A stretch of DNA of 64,000 bases from Anadara kagoshimensis. Lineage: Eukaryota > Mollusca > Bivalvia > Arcoida > Arcidae. The position numbers and the translations under genes were made by a program. Below, one piece after another: positions 61,601-64,000 of the stretch; within the stretch, counting starts at the first letter, position 1, and the number at the start of each line of letters is the position of its first letter. The notes under the pieces are model-generated. The model was not told where the DNA came from and ran no database searches. It saw only the letters and a program-made list of their open reading frames with translations. Where the stretch lies: assembly GCA_021292105.1 (NCBI GenBank), contig CM037866.1, positions 2,155,256 to 2,219,255 of the forward strand, written 5' to 3'.

Positions 61601-64000
61601 TCACAATTATTTTTTAAATAAGAACAACAACTTGCAAACAGTGTCCATTGTCATGGATACAAGCTGATAAAATAAATGTATAAAAAATTAACTAGAACAG
61701 TCTCTTGAGAGCCAAATACCCCCCCTCCCCTGCCCACAAAAGGCACACAACTCTTGACATTACAAAATCCCCAGACATTCCACAATTTTTTTTTACATTC
61801 CCCCGACATTTTTTGAAAATCCTTGACAATTCCATGAAAAAAAATTTCCATGACTTTTCCTCTGGTGTGTGGAAACCGTGTCATCTGTAGAAAACTTACA
61901 GTGTTGTGACGTATTATGTACAATCTTTAGATTCATTACATTGTTCAGGTTACTAACGACCGGGGCTATATACGTTCCCGTTGTTTTATCACAATTCATC
62001 AAAGATCTTTTCTGCCAATCAGTCCAGTATACCATGTTCTGTTAATAAAAAAATTATCAAATATTTTAATCTGAACATCAATAGAAAAACATTATCATAC
62101 ATGTGTATCTCTATCATAATCAAAGTACTGAAAGTACTGAAAGACTATGTAATGAAACACAATAGAACTGAGGACTGGAGGTTAGATAAGGAAAATGACA
62201 ATGGCAGTAACCAATCAAAGTACTGAAAGGACTGAAAGACTATGTAATGAAACACAATAGAACTGAGGACTGGAGGTTAGATAAGGAAAATGACAATGGC
62301 AGTAACCAATCAAAGTACTGAAAGGACTGAAAGACTATGTAATGAAACACAATAGACCTGAGGACTGGAGGTTAGATAAGGGAAATGACAATGGAAGTAA
62401 CTAATCAAAGTACTGAAAGGACTGAAATACAATCTGTTGAGAAGCAATAAAACAAGATACTGATGACTAGGAGAGGTGGGGATAAATAGGGAAAAATGAC
62501 ACTAAAATAGGCACAGTGGCATCTAAAATTTTGATTTTGCAACCATTTCTTTCCTATAGGTAATTAATTTGGCTACCATCATCAAAATCTAACTTTGACA
62601 GTTTACAGTTAAAATACGGTTGTACACAAACAGAAAGATTAAACTAGAATTGACTTTTGAGAACCAAATATCCCCTGAATCCAAAATCTATTGTTTTCAT
62701 GCGACCTTGACTTGTCAGGTATGACCTTGGTTCAAGGTCATGACACACCTTTGGACCATGAAGATTATTCATCTTAAGTTTTATGACAGTCGTCCAAAGC
62801 AATAATGAGATATGGCCCGGACACAATTTTATACAGACCAATAGATATGGTAGTTCCTATATACCGACCTTCAAACTAAATTGCAACAGGAGGGGGAGGG
62901 GTGGTATAATTAAACTATGAGGGATGGTCAGAAGAAAATTTAAATACTTACCTTATAAATTCCTATAGAATATGGGTGTGGTGTGTTGAAGCTTCCTTGA
63001 ACAAGCACACGGACATTGGAGCCATCCAGTTTTGCTGATGAGATATGATGCAGATAGGCGTCTGTCCAATAAATCCTGTCTGTCATGTGATCTATTGTAA
63101 TACCATTTGGCCAATGAACATTGGAACCAGTTACAATCTCAGAATAAGATGAAGCTGTCCCATCCATATATGCCCTCGCTATCCGTGGTCTCGTTGTAGA
63201 CCAGTCCGTCCAGTACATCCATCTACAATGGAGCATACAAGTTTGTATCTGCAAACCTTATAATTGCACTTGAAACTATCGGAAGATAGTTACACAGTAA
63301 CCCAAGAAAAAGTGAGCAAGCTCACATAACCCCATTTTTATACCACCCTCATGACTTTGACTGTTGACATGACCTTGACAGCTGACATATATAACTAAAC
63401 ATGCTTCATATACCCCCATTTCAGCATCACTCTCATGACCTTGGCTTTGTAGTGATGCTGTCATTTGGCATTTATAGTCCTCTGAATGCCAAAAGTCTCA
63501 AACTAGAAAAAATATGAAATATGCAAAGCTAATATAAACATTCTACCATGAAGTGACCCCTAAAACAATGTCATTTCTTATATATTACAATTCATTTTCT
63601 TATACCTAATGCTATGTAGACTTAAAACTGCATTAGTATACAACCTCCATTAATTTTTGTACACCATGGAACTCGCTCTTCATGCAATTTGTACCCAGAA
63701 CACCCAGTAACTTACTACCACGAAGTGACCCCAAACAATGTCTTTTCTTAAATGCAGAGCTTGGCAAAAGAACAGTCACTACATTTCATCAAGTCTTCCT
63801 CAGACTTGGCCAGGATTCAAACCCTCAAATTCCACATACAAAGTGAAATTAAGCTTACCCATAATGCTGCGTGTCCAGAGTAATGGCTCTTGGTAAATCA
63901 AGTTTAGTTGAGTTAAACAAAGTCGCCTCAAATCTTCCGTCCTTGCTTGCCACAATGATCTTCTTTAAACTGGCTTCAACCCAATATATATTTCCTGCCG
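22357..64000 (-). CDS. SORL1: sortilin-related receptor SORL1/SorLA, C-terminal 27 exons; partial
   Basis: Twenty-seven exons, about 4.12 kb of coding sequence (~1,374 codons), join with GT-AG introns. Domains in order are the final YWTD propeller blades, one EGF-like module, ten LDLa modules, six fibronectin III domains, one transmembrane helix and a tail with FANSHY (retromer binding), DEDED and DDEPLVIA (GGA-type end). This order and tail are specific to SorLA, a sorting receptor of endosomes and trans-Golgi. Vertebrate SORL1 has about 2,200 residues and eleven LDLa modules; here ten are seen. The VPS10 domain is beyond the right edge. Reading defects are an exon one base short (55093-55331) and paired indels in 28106-28203. 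Exons: 63859-64000, 62952-63222, 61900-62038, 61305-61505, 60105-60221, 58654-58773, 56513-56638, 55093-55331, 53879-54031, 51909-52058, 50280-50423, 49837-49968, 40428-40565, 37498-37597, 36618-36802, 35692-35804, 33596-33721, 32773-33013, 30947-31045, 29840-29940, 28696-28900, 28106-28203, 26906-27089, 24827-24930, 24171-24381, 23173-23391, 22357-22421. Confidence 0.95.
22674..22985. repeat. 32-bp tandem repeat, about ten copies
   Basis: Units of ACAACCTCTAGATACGGTAA plus ACAAACATGGTG repeat almost without change; one copy has an extra CG. The array lies in the last intron of SORL1. Confidence 0.95.
23173..23391 (-). CDS. SORL1: SORL1 exon: transmembrane helix and FANSHY tail
   Basis: The acceptor is TTGTTTCAG and the donor GTAAG is at 23172-23168. 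It is 219 nt, phase 1 to 1. About 20 juxtamembrane residues precede a hydrophobic span ([20 protein letters not shown] and four more). A basic stop-transfer IRHRRLQRS follows, then [20 protein letters not shown] is the VPS26/retromer binding motif of SorLA and is unchanged here. Confidence 0.97.
23447..23523. repeat. inverted repeat near the membrane-span exon
   Basis: TGTGTTGCATTTGAAGAGTT and AACTCTTCAAATGCAGCACA are complementary, separated by about 35 bases. It lies about 60 bases upstream, in transcript sense, of the acceptor at 23391. It could be a small MITE; function unknown. Confidence 0.6.
24171..24381 (-). CDS. SORL1: SORL1 exon: sixth FN3 domain, second half
   Basis: The acceptor is TTTTCAG and the donor is GTATG. 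It is 211 nt, phase 0 to 1. It reads [11 protein letters not shown] and ends [19 protein letters not shown], with the Tyr/Val/Ala pattern of FN3 strand F. Confidence 0.93.
24590..24720 (+). mobile_element. SINE head fragment
   Basis: GATCGTGGGTTTGAATCCCG followed by ACTGGGTTTGACCAAGACTT matches the tRNA-like head of the SINE family. The tail is missing, and ATCTCAGAACACCATTT-type units follow. Confidence 0.55.
24827..24930 (-). CDS. SORL1: SORL1 exon: sixth FN3 domain, first half
   Basis: It is 104 nt, phase 1 to 0. It reads [12 protein letters not shown], then [14 protein letters not shown] with the FN3 strand B tryptophan. Confidence 0.93.
25331..26686. mobile_element. pogo-like DNA element with TA target site
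   Basis: The left end CAGTCGAAACCACTTAATTG and the right end (complement CAGTCGAACCCGGTTAATCG) are inverted and flanked by TA. Subterminal GGTTAATCGCATA motifs repeat near both ends. The 1.36-kb interior holds short open frames with no recognisable transposase, so it is non-autonomous or degraded. Confidence 0.75.
26906..27089 (-). CDS. SORL1: SORL1 exon: fifth FN3 domain, second half
   Basis: The acceptor TTTCAG precedes AATTACATGG and the donor GTAAG is at 26905-26901. It is 184 nt, phase 0 to 1. It reads [12 protein letters not shown], then [15 protein letters not shown]. The phase-0 start shows that the previous exon must end in phase 0, which matters for reading 28106-28203. Confidence 0.93.
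27200..27485 (-). mobile_element. SINE copy, degraded
   Basis: ATCCCAGTCAAGGATAATTC and GTATAGGTGAAATGACAGAA match the tail of the SINE family. The tRNA-like head (CAACCAGAGTTCAAATTCAT) is weak. Confidence 0.7.
27629..28097. mobile_element. hAT-like MITE inserted at a SORL1 splice donor
   Basis: The ends TAGGGATATCACAATATA and, complemented, TAGTGGTGTCACGATACC are imperfect inverted repeats. CTACTCAC flanks both sides (27621-27628 and 28098-28105), an 8-bp duplication typical of hAT. The right copy supplies the GTGAGTAG donor (minus strand) of the FN3 exon ending at 28106. The interior repeats GCAATATATTGTGGCATGTA; no transposase. Confidence 0.85.
28106..28203 (-). CDS. SORL1: SORL1 exon: fifth FN3 domain, first half, with compensating indels
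   Basis: The acceptor TTTTCAG precedes 28203 and the donor GTGAG is at 28105-28101. The 98 nt fit phase 1 to 0. The frame implied by both junctions is broken by stops. FN3 sequence appears only if one extra base near 28191 (GTAACC, where GTACC fits) and one missing base near 28128 (GCACCGTG) are assumed: DIGV, then [20 protein letters not shown], then VSYPGVTV. An acceptor 16 bases inside (AACCAG) repairs the first break but not the second. It is either sequence error or a damaged allele. Confidence 0.75.
28380..28565. repeat. fragment of the 7150-9505 element family
   Basis: GGTCACCTTGACCTAGTTTT, GCAATGGCAACGCCACAAAC and TTTCATTGAAATCTG match the unique part at about 9250-9370. Confidence 0.7.
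28696..28900 (-). CDS. SORL1: SORL1 exon: fourth FN3 domain, second half
   Basis: The acceptor is TTTTTCAG and the donor is GTAATT. It is 205 nt, phase 0 to 1. It reads [14 protein letters not shown], then [18 protein letters not shown], a standard FN3 strand E-F pattern, with two extra cysteines (SCES and GICP). Confidence 0.93.
29199..29686. mobile_element. MITE with ~190-bp terminal inverted repeats
   Basis: GCTTACTGTAGGAACCACTG at the left and its complement at the right begin long arms that match over about 190 bases, up to GGCGGTATGGGGATTT. The centre is about 105 bp. No clear target duplication. It lies in a SORL1 intron. Confidence 0.85.
29840..29940 (-). CDS. SORL1: SORL1 exon: fourth FN3 domain, first half
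   Basis: The acceptor is ATTGTAG and the donor is GTGAG. It is 101 nt, phase 1 to 0. It reads [13 protein letters not shown], then [17 protein letters not shown]. Confidence 0.93.
30010..30285. repeat. interspersed repeat with GGTTCAAA ends, copy 2
   Basis: GGGATTCAAAATTCCCCAGC at the start and CTGGACCTTCCATAACAAAA at the end match the copy at 3404-3648. Confidence 0.65.
30540..30830 (+). mobile_element. SINE copy in SORL1 intron
   Basis: AAGACTTGAAAATAGGTAAA, ATGTCCTGTCACCACAGGCA and the tail TTCTTGACTGGGATGTTAAA follow the order of the SINE family in plus orientation. The tRNA-like head is degraded. Confidence 0.7.
30947..31045 (-). CDS. SORL1: SORL1 exon: third FN3 domain, second half (copy with donor)
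   Basis: The acceptor TATATTGTAG precedes 31045 and the donor GTAGG is at 30946-30942. It is 99 nt, phase 1 to 1. It reads [19 protein letters not shown], then [15 protein letters not shown], completing the FN3 domain begun in 32773-33013. It is the only one of six tandem copies that keeps a donor; the other five acceptors lead to a stop. Confidence 0.9.
30957..31628. repeat. 112-bp tandem repeat, six copies, of an FN3 exon and its acceptor
   Basis: Units start at 30957, 31069, 31181, 31293, 31405 and 31517. Each holds the 3' splice site (TATATTGTAG on the minus strand) and about 86 bases of exon. Copies differ by one to three bases. Potential exon starts are at 31045, 31157, 31269, 31381, 31493 and 31605. 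Confidence 0.95.
31690..32002. repeat. CTAGAACTGTCTCTTGAGAGCC interspersed repeat, copy 1
   Basis: It opens with AGAGCTGTCCCTTGAGTGCC and a C-rich run, then a CTTGACC motif, AAGTTTATAACAGTTTTCCA, a (CAGA)n tract and CTCTAGCAAACTAG. Other copies are at 33035, 37790 and 62642, with a truncated one at 61692. Confidence 0.75.
32773..33013 (-). CDS. SORL1: SORL1 exon: end of second and start of third FN3 domain
   Basis: The acceptor is ATTACAG and the donor is GTAAG. It is 241 nt, phase 0 to 1. [15 protein letters not shown] closes FN3-2; [19 protein letters not shown] opens FN3-3, ending [13 protein letters not shown] and TTTDPHFQ. Confidence 0.95.
33035..33275. repeat. CTAGAACTGTCTCTTGAGAGCC interspersed repeat, copy 2
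   Basis: It has the ACTAGAACTGTCTCCTGAGA start, GACCTTTGTTCAAGGCCATG centre and ACTAGTTTGCGGGTGATA end. Confidence 0.8.
33596..33721 (-). CDS. SORL1: SORL1 exon: second FN3 domain, middle
   Basis: The acceptor is TTTACAG and the donor is GTAAG. It is 126 nt, phase 0 to 0. It reads [19 protein letters not shown] and ends [10 protein letters not shown], which continues into VTAF of the next exon. Confidence 0.94.
33862..34565. mobile_element. unclassified DNA element with ~25-bp inverted ends
   Basis: GGGAAAGAATGGAACAATCT at the left and AGATTGTTCCATTCTTTACC at the right are complementary, extending to CTAGAGGAT. The interior holds open frames of 64 and 82 codons, plus strand, with an 87-bp internal duplication (34086-34172 and 34173-34261). 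The protein fragments match nothing I know. It lies in a SORL1 intron. Confidence 0.6.
34595..34935 (+). mobile_element. SINE copy, nearly full length
   Basis: The head GTAGCTCAGTTGGCAGACTG (box A) and GGTTGTGGGTATGAATCTC (box B) is clearly tRNA-like. The body AGTGGGTAGTTACTGTCCTT and the tail TTCTTTACTGGGAAGTTTAA follow. It is the clearest tRNA-like head in the window. Confidence 0.85.
35692..35804 (-). CDS. SORL1: SORL1 exon: second FN3 domain, start
   Basis: The acceptor is TTTGCAG and the donor is GTAAG. It is 113 nt, phase 1 to 0. It reads [13 protein letters not shown], then [20 protein letters not shown]. Confidence 0.94.
35815..36010. repeat. AGTACTGAAAG repeats next to an exon
   Basis: ATCAAAGTACTGAAAG recurs four times in 190 bases, immediately upstream, in transcript sense, of the acceptor at 35804. 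Confidence 0.7.
36011..36617. other. SORL1 intron, nothing recognised
   Basis: AT-rich; no repeat boundary, exon or element supported. Confidence 0.4.
36618..36802 (-). CDS. SORL1: SORL1 exon: first FN3 domain, second half
   Basis: The acceptor is ATTTACAG and the donor is GTAAG. It is 185 nt, phase 2 to 1. It reads [19 protein letters not shown], then [19 protein letters not shown], a textbook FN3 E-F segment. Confidence 0.95.
37020..37105 (-). mobile_element. tRNA-like repeat fragment
   Basis: AAGGTCACACCATGCCAGGA and TTCAAACCCGCAACC (box B on the minus strand) mark a tRNA-derived repeat different from the main SINE family. Confidence 0.45.
37498..37597 (-). CDS. SORL1: SORL1 exon: first FN3 domain, first half
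   Basis: The acceptor is ATTGCAG and the donor is GTAAG. It is 100 nt, phase 1 to 2. It reads [19 protein letters not shown], then NPVYTISYV. Confidence 0.94.
37790..38060. repeat. CTAGAACTGTCTCTTGAGAGCC interspersed repeat, copy 3
   Basis: It starts ACTAGAACTGTCTCTTGAGA, has a C-run, TTGGTTCAAGGTCATGACAC and an end with ACTAGTTTGCAGAGGGGTAT. Confidence 0.85.
38241..39736. repeat. 50-bp tandem repeat, about 30 copies
   Basis: AGTTTGTCTTAAAGGCCACC, TCTATATAAAGGTCATCTAC and TTATAATTAC make the 50-base unit. Copies are almost identical; the main difference is AGTCTG versus AGTTTG. The AAAGGCCACC...TATAAAGG words are those of the CAGTCAAAC MITE family, so the array seems to have grown from inside such an element. 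Confidence 0.95.
39780..40012. mobile_element. CAGTCAAAC MITE end with internal ~89-bp duplication
   Basis: CGACAGGTTTGACTGTA occurs at about 39850, 39927 and 40000, separated by ACCACCTGTCCATAAAGACC-like sequence. It is the right end of the MITE whose interior makes the 50-bp array. Confidence 0.7.
40328..40516. repeat. 94-bp duplication of a SORL1 exon tail with its donor
   Basis: The two copies (donors at 40333-40329 and 40427-40423) are identical except for about one base (GGATTG versus GGCTTG). The right copy belongs to exon 40428-40565; the left copy lies in the intron. Confidence 0.95.
40428..40565 (-). CDS. SORL1: SORL1 exon: tenth LDLa module, degenerate
   Basis: The acceptor is TTTTTTTCAG and the donor is GTAAG. 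It is 138 nt, phase 1 to 1. It reads [19 protein letters not shown], then [20 protein letters not shown] and SFCDKPKG. Six cysteines are kept, but the acidic calcium-binding D-x-SDE end is gone. It lies between LDLa-9 and FN3-1. Confidence 0.88.
40767..49105. repeat. 8.3-kb satellite array in a SORL1 intron
   Basis: The unit is CCAAGGGAGATAACATTACT, GCCCCGTCAGAGTTCCGTTA, CAAATCATCACAATAACGT (about 59 bases), with a short form of about 45 bases that lacks AATCATCACAATAA. I estimate about 150 units from total length. Each carries AGATAA. Higher-order structure exists: the variant AATCATCAAAATAA recurs at 42551, 43591 and 44737, and the block at 41833 recurs at 45233. Confidence 0.97.
49395..49690 (-). 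mobile_element. SINE copy with duplicated tRNA-like head
   Basis: TGTTAGAGTCAAGAATATTT (tail) to CAGGGCTTGAACCCACAACC and ACCAAATGAGCTATCATAGT (head with box B and box A on the minus strand). Confidence 0.8.
49691..49815 (-). repeat. tandem copy of the SINE head
   Basis: About 115 bases (TCTTTCTTGGAACCGGCCAA to GAGCTATCATAGTATAGATA) duplicate the preceding SINE head with a few changes. It ends 20 bases from the donor of the next exon. Confidence 0.85.
49837..49968 (-). CDS. SORL1: SORL1 exon: ninth LDLa module
   Basis: The acceptor is TTTTAG and the donor is GTAAG. It is 132 nt, phase 1 to 1. It reads [18 protein letters not shown], then [18 protein letters not shown], six cysteines and a complete acidic cluster. 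Confidence 0.95.
50002..50031. repeat. (GA)n microsatellite
   Basis: About 14 GA dinucleotides starting about 35 bases upstream, in transcript sense, of the acceptor at 49968; on the transcript it reads as a CT tract. Confidence 0.9.
50280..50423 (-). CDS. SORL1: SORL1 exon: eighth LDLa module
   Basis: The acceptor is TTCTAG and the donor is GTACAG. It is 144 nt, phase 1 to 1. A TSSPTPPS linker precedes [20 protein letters not shown], then [17 protein letters not shown]. Confidence 0.95.
50690..51900. repeat. ~103-bp tandem repeat, about eleven copies, of an LDLa exon tail and its donor
   Basis: Each unit has TACTCACTACAATTATATTC (donor and exon end), GTCACTATAATCGCCACAGT (exon) and CTTATGTTCAAAGGGCCATA (intron-derived part). 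Spacing is 102-104 bases. The exon-derived part is about 40 bases and would encode [12 protein letters not shown]. The real exon 51909-52058 is the rightmost member. Confidence 0.95.
51909..52058 (-). CDS. SORL1: SORL1 exon: seventh LDLa module
   Basis: The acceptor is TTATTTAG and the donor is GTGAGTA. It is 150 nt, phase 1 to 1. The linker [15 protein letters not shown] precedes [17 protein letters not shown], then [17 protein letters not shown]. Its last 40 bases and donor seeded the array at 50690-51900. Confidence 0.95.
52125..52670. repeat. 28-bp tandem repeat, about 19 copies
   Basis: The unit is AACAGCTCACTTAGTATATC plus CCCAGTTT. Variants with ACGCCCACTTTT occur at both ends and in the middle (about 52140, 52480 and 52640), so a block of units was duplicated. 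It starts about 70 bases upstream, in transcript sense, of the acceptor at 52058. Confidence 0.95.
53285..53815. repeat. interspersed repeat with GGTTCAAA ends, copy 3 (split)
   Basis: GGGGTTCAAAATTATGCTTT and GGAAGGTCCAGGGCC at 53284-53330 and CAGGTCCATCAGACTTTTAC near 53742 match the family at 3404 and 30010. The centre contains CTCGCAAAATTACAT-type sequence, probably a later insertion. Confidence 0.55.
53879..54031 (-). CDS. SORL1: SORL1 exon: sixth LDLa module with Thr-rich linker
   Basis: The acceptor is TTTCAG and the donor is GTACG. It is 153 nt, phase 1 to 1. [16 protein letters not shown] could be O-glycosylated. The module is [18 protein letters not shown], then [17 protein letters not shown]. 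Confidence 0.95.
54105..54385 (+). mobile_element. SINE copy, head missing
   Basis: AAGACTTGAAAGTGGGTAGT, AAATGAAAGTCACTGTTCTT and the tail TTCTTGAATGGGACTTTAAA. Confidence 0.8.
54760..54850 (-). mobile_element. tRNA-like repeat, second SINE type
   Basis: On the minus strand GATGGCCATGTGGTCTAATG (box A) and CTAGATTTGAATCCC (box B) are about 40 bases apart. No folded cloverleaf. Confidence 0.55.
55093..55331 (-). CDS. SORL1: SORL1 exon: fourth and fifth LDLa modules, one base short
   Basis: The acceptor is TATTTCAG and the donor is GTAAAT. The length is 239 nt, where phase 1 to 1 needs a multiple of three. The first part reads [14 protein letters not shown]; after a shift at 55283/55282 it reads [19 protein letters not shown]. 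The missing base falls in the codon that should be the third LDLa cysteine (AAATG, gap, GTGG). LDLa-5 ([11 protein letters not shown]..., GSDEHNC) is intact. Read as it stands, a stop (TGA) follows two codons later. Confidence 0.9.
55530..56050. repeat. ~51-bp tandem repeat with (GACA)n, about ten copies
   Basis: The unit is ATGACCTACTACAGTACAAA, AGTGTGACATATG and a run of GACAGACAGACA that varies in length between copies. Open frames across it are by-products. Confidence 0.95.
56513..56638 (-). CDS. SORL1: SORL1 exon: third LDLa module
   Basis: The acceptor is TTTTAG and the donor is GTGAG. It is 126 nt, phase 1 to 1. It reads [18 protein letters not shown], then [17 protein letters not shown]. 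Confidence 0.95.
56640..56820. repeat. ~90-bp tandem duplication
   Basis: ACAGGAAAAATAGAAAAATC followed by TTAGATAAATCATTGAGTTA and CAAAGCACTGATGGTGCTGA occurs twice, starting at about 56646 and 56736. The first copy overlaps the pyrimidine tract of the acceptor at 56638. Confidence 0.85.
57110..58440. repeat. ~18-bp CCCTAAACCCTATGAAGT array, about 70 units
   Basis: Units alternate between CCCTAAACCCTATGAAGT, CCCTAAACCCTATAAAGT and CCCTGAACCCTTTGTAGT, and these sets recur as larger blocks of about 100-200 bases. It lies in the intron between LDLa-2 and LDLa-3. Confidence 0.95.
58583..58643. repeat. (GA)n microsatellite beside a splice donor
   Basis: About 30 GA dinucleotides. On the transcript it reads as (CT)n starting about 10 bases after the donor of the LDLa-2 exon. 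Confidence 0.95.
58654..58773 (-). CDS. SORL1: SORL1 exon: second LDLa module
   Basis: The acceptor is TTTTCAG and the donor is GTATG. It is 120 nt, phase 1 to 1. It reads [18 protein letters not shown], then [17 protein letters not shown]. Confidence 0.95.
59105..59290. repeat. ~75-bp tandem duplication
   Basis: CTCCACTGTCTCTAGACCGG and GGTTGATGGTTTTCTGTAGG occur twice in a row with one or two changes. The rest of this intron (58774-60104) shows only the SINE below. Confidence 0.8.
59905..60076 (+). mobile_element. tRNA-Arg-like SINE
   Basis: The head GGCCACGGTGGCCTAATGGA plus TAAGACATC resembles the D-arm half of a tRNA-Arg. The tail reads TGATGTGACGTTAAGCAACA plus TTAAACCAACC. The T arm is lost, so it is not a tRNA gene. 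Confidence 0.7.
60105..60221 (-). CDS. SORL1: SORL1 exon: first LDLa module
   Basis: The acceptor is TTTTGTAG and the donor is GTAAG. It is 117 nt, phase 1 to 1. It reads [17 protein letters not shown], then [17 protein letters not shown]. Confidence 0.95.
60255..60475. repeat. ~37-bp GGCTGGATATTCTGGTAAAA repeats
   Basis: Four units of GGCTGGATATTCTGGTAAAA plus GAACCCATTTCCAATAT, some joined by CTGGCCACTTAAAT. Confidence 0.8.
60545..60774. mobile_element. MITE with TACTGTAGATC ends
   Basis: TACTGTAGATAACTTATTTT at the left and AAAATAAAAGCGATCTACAGTA at the right are inverted. TTCGCGA words recur inside. Related words occur near 52815-52840 and 56910-57080. Confidence 0.7.
60775..61304. other. 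SORL1 intron, nothing recognised
   Basis: AT-rich, no exon or element with supported boundaries. Confidence 0.4.
61305..61505 (-). CDS. SORL1: SORL1 exon: EGF-like module
   Basis: The acceptor is TTTTACAG and the donor is GTAAG. It is 201 nt, phase 1 to 1. It reads [17 protein letters not shown], then [15 protein letters not shown] and [14 protein letters not shown]. It closes the YWTD propeller, as in LDL-receptor relatives, just before the LDLa cluster. Confidence 0.95.
61692..61860. repeat. truncated CTAGAACTGTCTCTTGAGAGCC repeat and CCGACATT units
   Basis: ACTAGAACAGTCTCTTGAGA and a C-run, then degenerate TTGACATT/CCAGACATTCC units and poly-T runs. Confidence 0.5.
61900..62038 (-). CDS. 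SORL1: SORL1 exon: last YWTD blade
   Basis: The acceptor is TTAACAG and the donor is GTAAG. It is 139 nt, phase 0 to 1. It reads [18 protein letters not shown], then [10 protein letters not shown] leading to the EGF module. Confidence 0.95.
62115..62465. repeat. ~96-bp tandem repeat, about 3.5 copies
   Basis: CAAAGTACTGAAAGGACTGA, AACACAATAGAACTGAGGAC and GGAAAATGACAATGGCAGTA repeat at about 62120, 62215, 62311 and 62404. It is the tandem form of the AGTACTGAAAG family. Confidence 0.9.
62642..62912. repeat. CTAGAACTGTCTCTTGAGAGCC interspersed repeat, copy 4
   Basis: ACTAGAATTGACTTTTGAGA, GGTTCAAGGTCATGACACAC and the end GGAGGGGGAGGGGTGGTATA. Confidence 0.8.
62952..63222 (-). CDS. SORL1: SORL1 exon: two YWTD blades
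   Basis: The acceptor is TTGTAG and the donor is GTAAG. It is 271 nt, phase 2 to 0. It has [19 protein letters not shown], then [20 protein letters not shown] and [11 protein letters not shown]: two repeats with the IYWTD and L/I-x-LDG motifs. Confidence 0.96.
63285..63480. repeat. CATGACCTTGAC-type interspersed repeat
   Basis: GTGAGCAAGCTCACATAACC, CCACCCTCATGACTTTGAC and a second similar half (CACTCTCATGACCTTGGC). Confidence 0.45.
63735..63840 (-). mobile_element. SINE head fragment
   Basis: AATGCAGAGCTTGGCAAAAG, ACAGTCACTAC and GGCCAGGATTCAAACCCTCA match the head part of the SINE family at 10726-11045. Confidence 0.65.
63859..64000 (-). CDS. SORL1: SORL1 exon cut by the right edge: YWTD blade
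   Basis: The donor is GTAAG at 63858-63854; the acceptor is outside. It reads [20 protein letters not shown], then [13 protein letters not shown], ending in phase 2. The VPS10 domain and earlier blades are upstream, off the window. Confidence 0.93.

Overview
The window is animal nuclear DNA, AT-rich, with short GT–AG exons in long introns full of tandem repeats and small transposons. The repeat families (tRNA-derived SINEs ending in a GACTGGGACGTTAAA-like tail, an AAGGGAGATAAC satellite, hAT- and pogo-like MITEs) suggest a mollusc, probably a bivalve; this is inference. Two protein genes can be read, both on the minus strand and head to tail.

Gene 1 (22357 to beyond 64000, minus) is the C-terminal part of a sortilin-related receptor, SORL1/SorLA. 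Read from the right edge, 27 exons encode the last blades of the YWTD propeller, an EGF-like module, ten LDL-receptor class A modules (the last degenerate), six fibronectin III domains, one membrane span, and a tail with the retromer motif FANSHY, an acidic cluster and a GGA-type end (DDEPLVIA). The VPS10 domain and first blades lie outside the window. Exon phases agree at every junction except one exon that is one base short (55093-55331). A second exon (28106-28203) keeps its length but needs two compensating indels to read.

Gene 2 (beyond 1 to 3179, minus) is the N-terminal ~400 residues of an acidic protein that I match from memory to vertebrate C16orf71/DNAAF8, an axonemal dynein assembly protein. 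The match is to conserved segments in the right order and is less certain than SORL1.

Between the genes (3180-22356) I see only repeats: a hAT MITE with an 8-bp target duplication, a 22-bp degenerate array, two palindromic foldback elements, a composite element with eleven 144-bp units, a SINE with a 16-bp target duplication, a decayed LINE reverse transcriptase split by later insertions, and a 163-bp array.

The SORL1 introns hold the most unusual structure. Three exon edges with their splice sites were copied in tandem: an LDLa exon tail with its donor about 11 times (50.7-51.9 kb), an FN3 exon with its acceptor six times (30.96-31.63 kb), and the last LDLa exon tail with its donor twice (40.33-40.52 kb). 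A hAT MITE inserted beside the donor of an FN3 exon, so its target duplication contains the 5' splice site. One intron holds an 8.3-kb satellite of about 150 units, each with a GATA-factor core, arranged in higher-order repeats.
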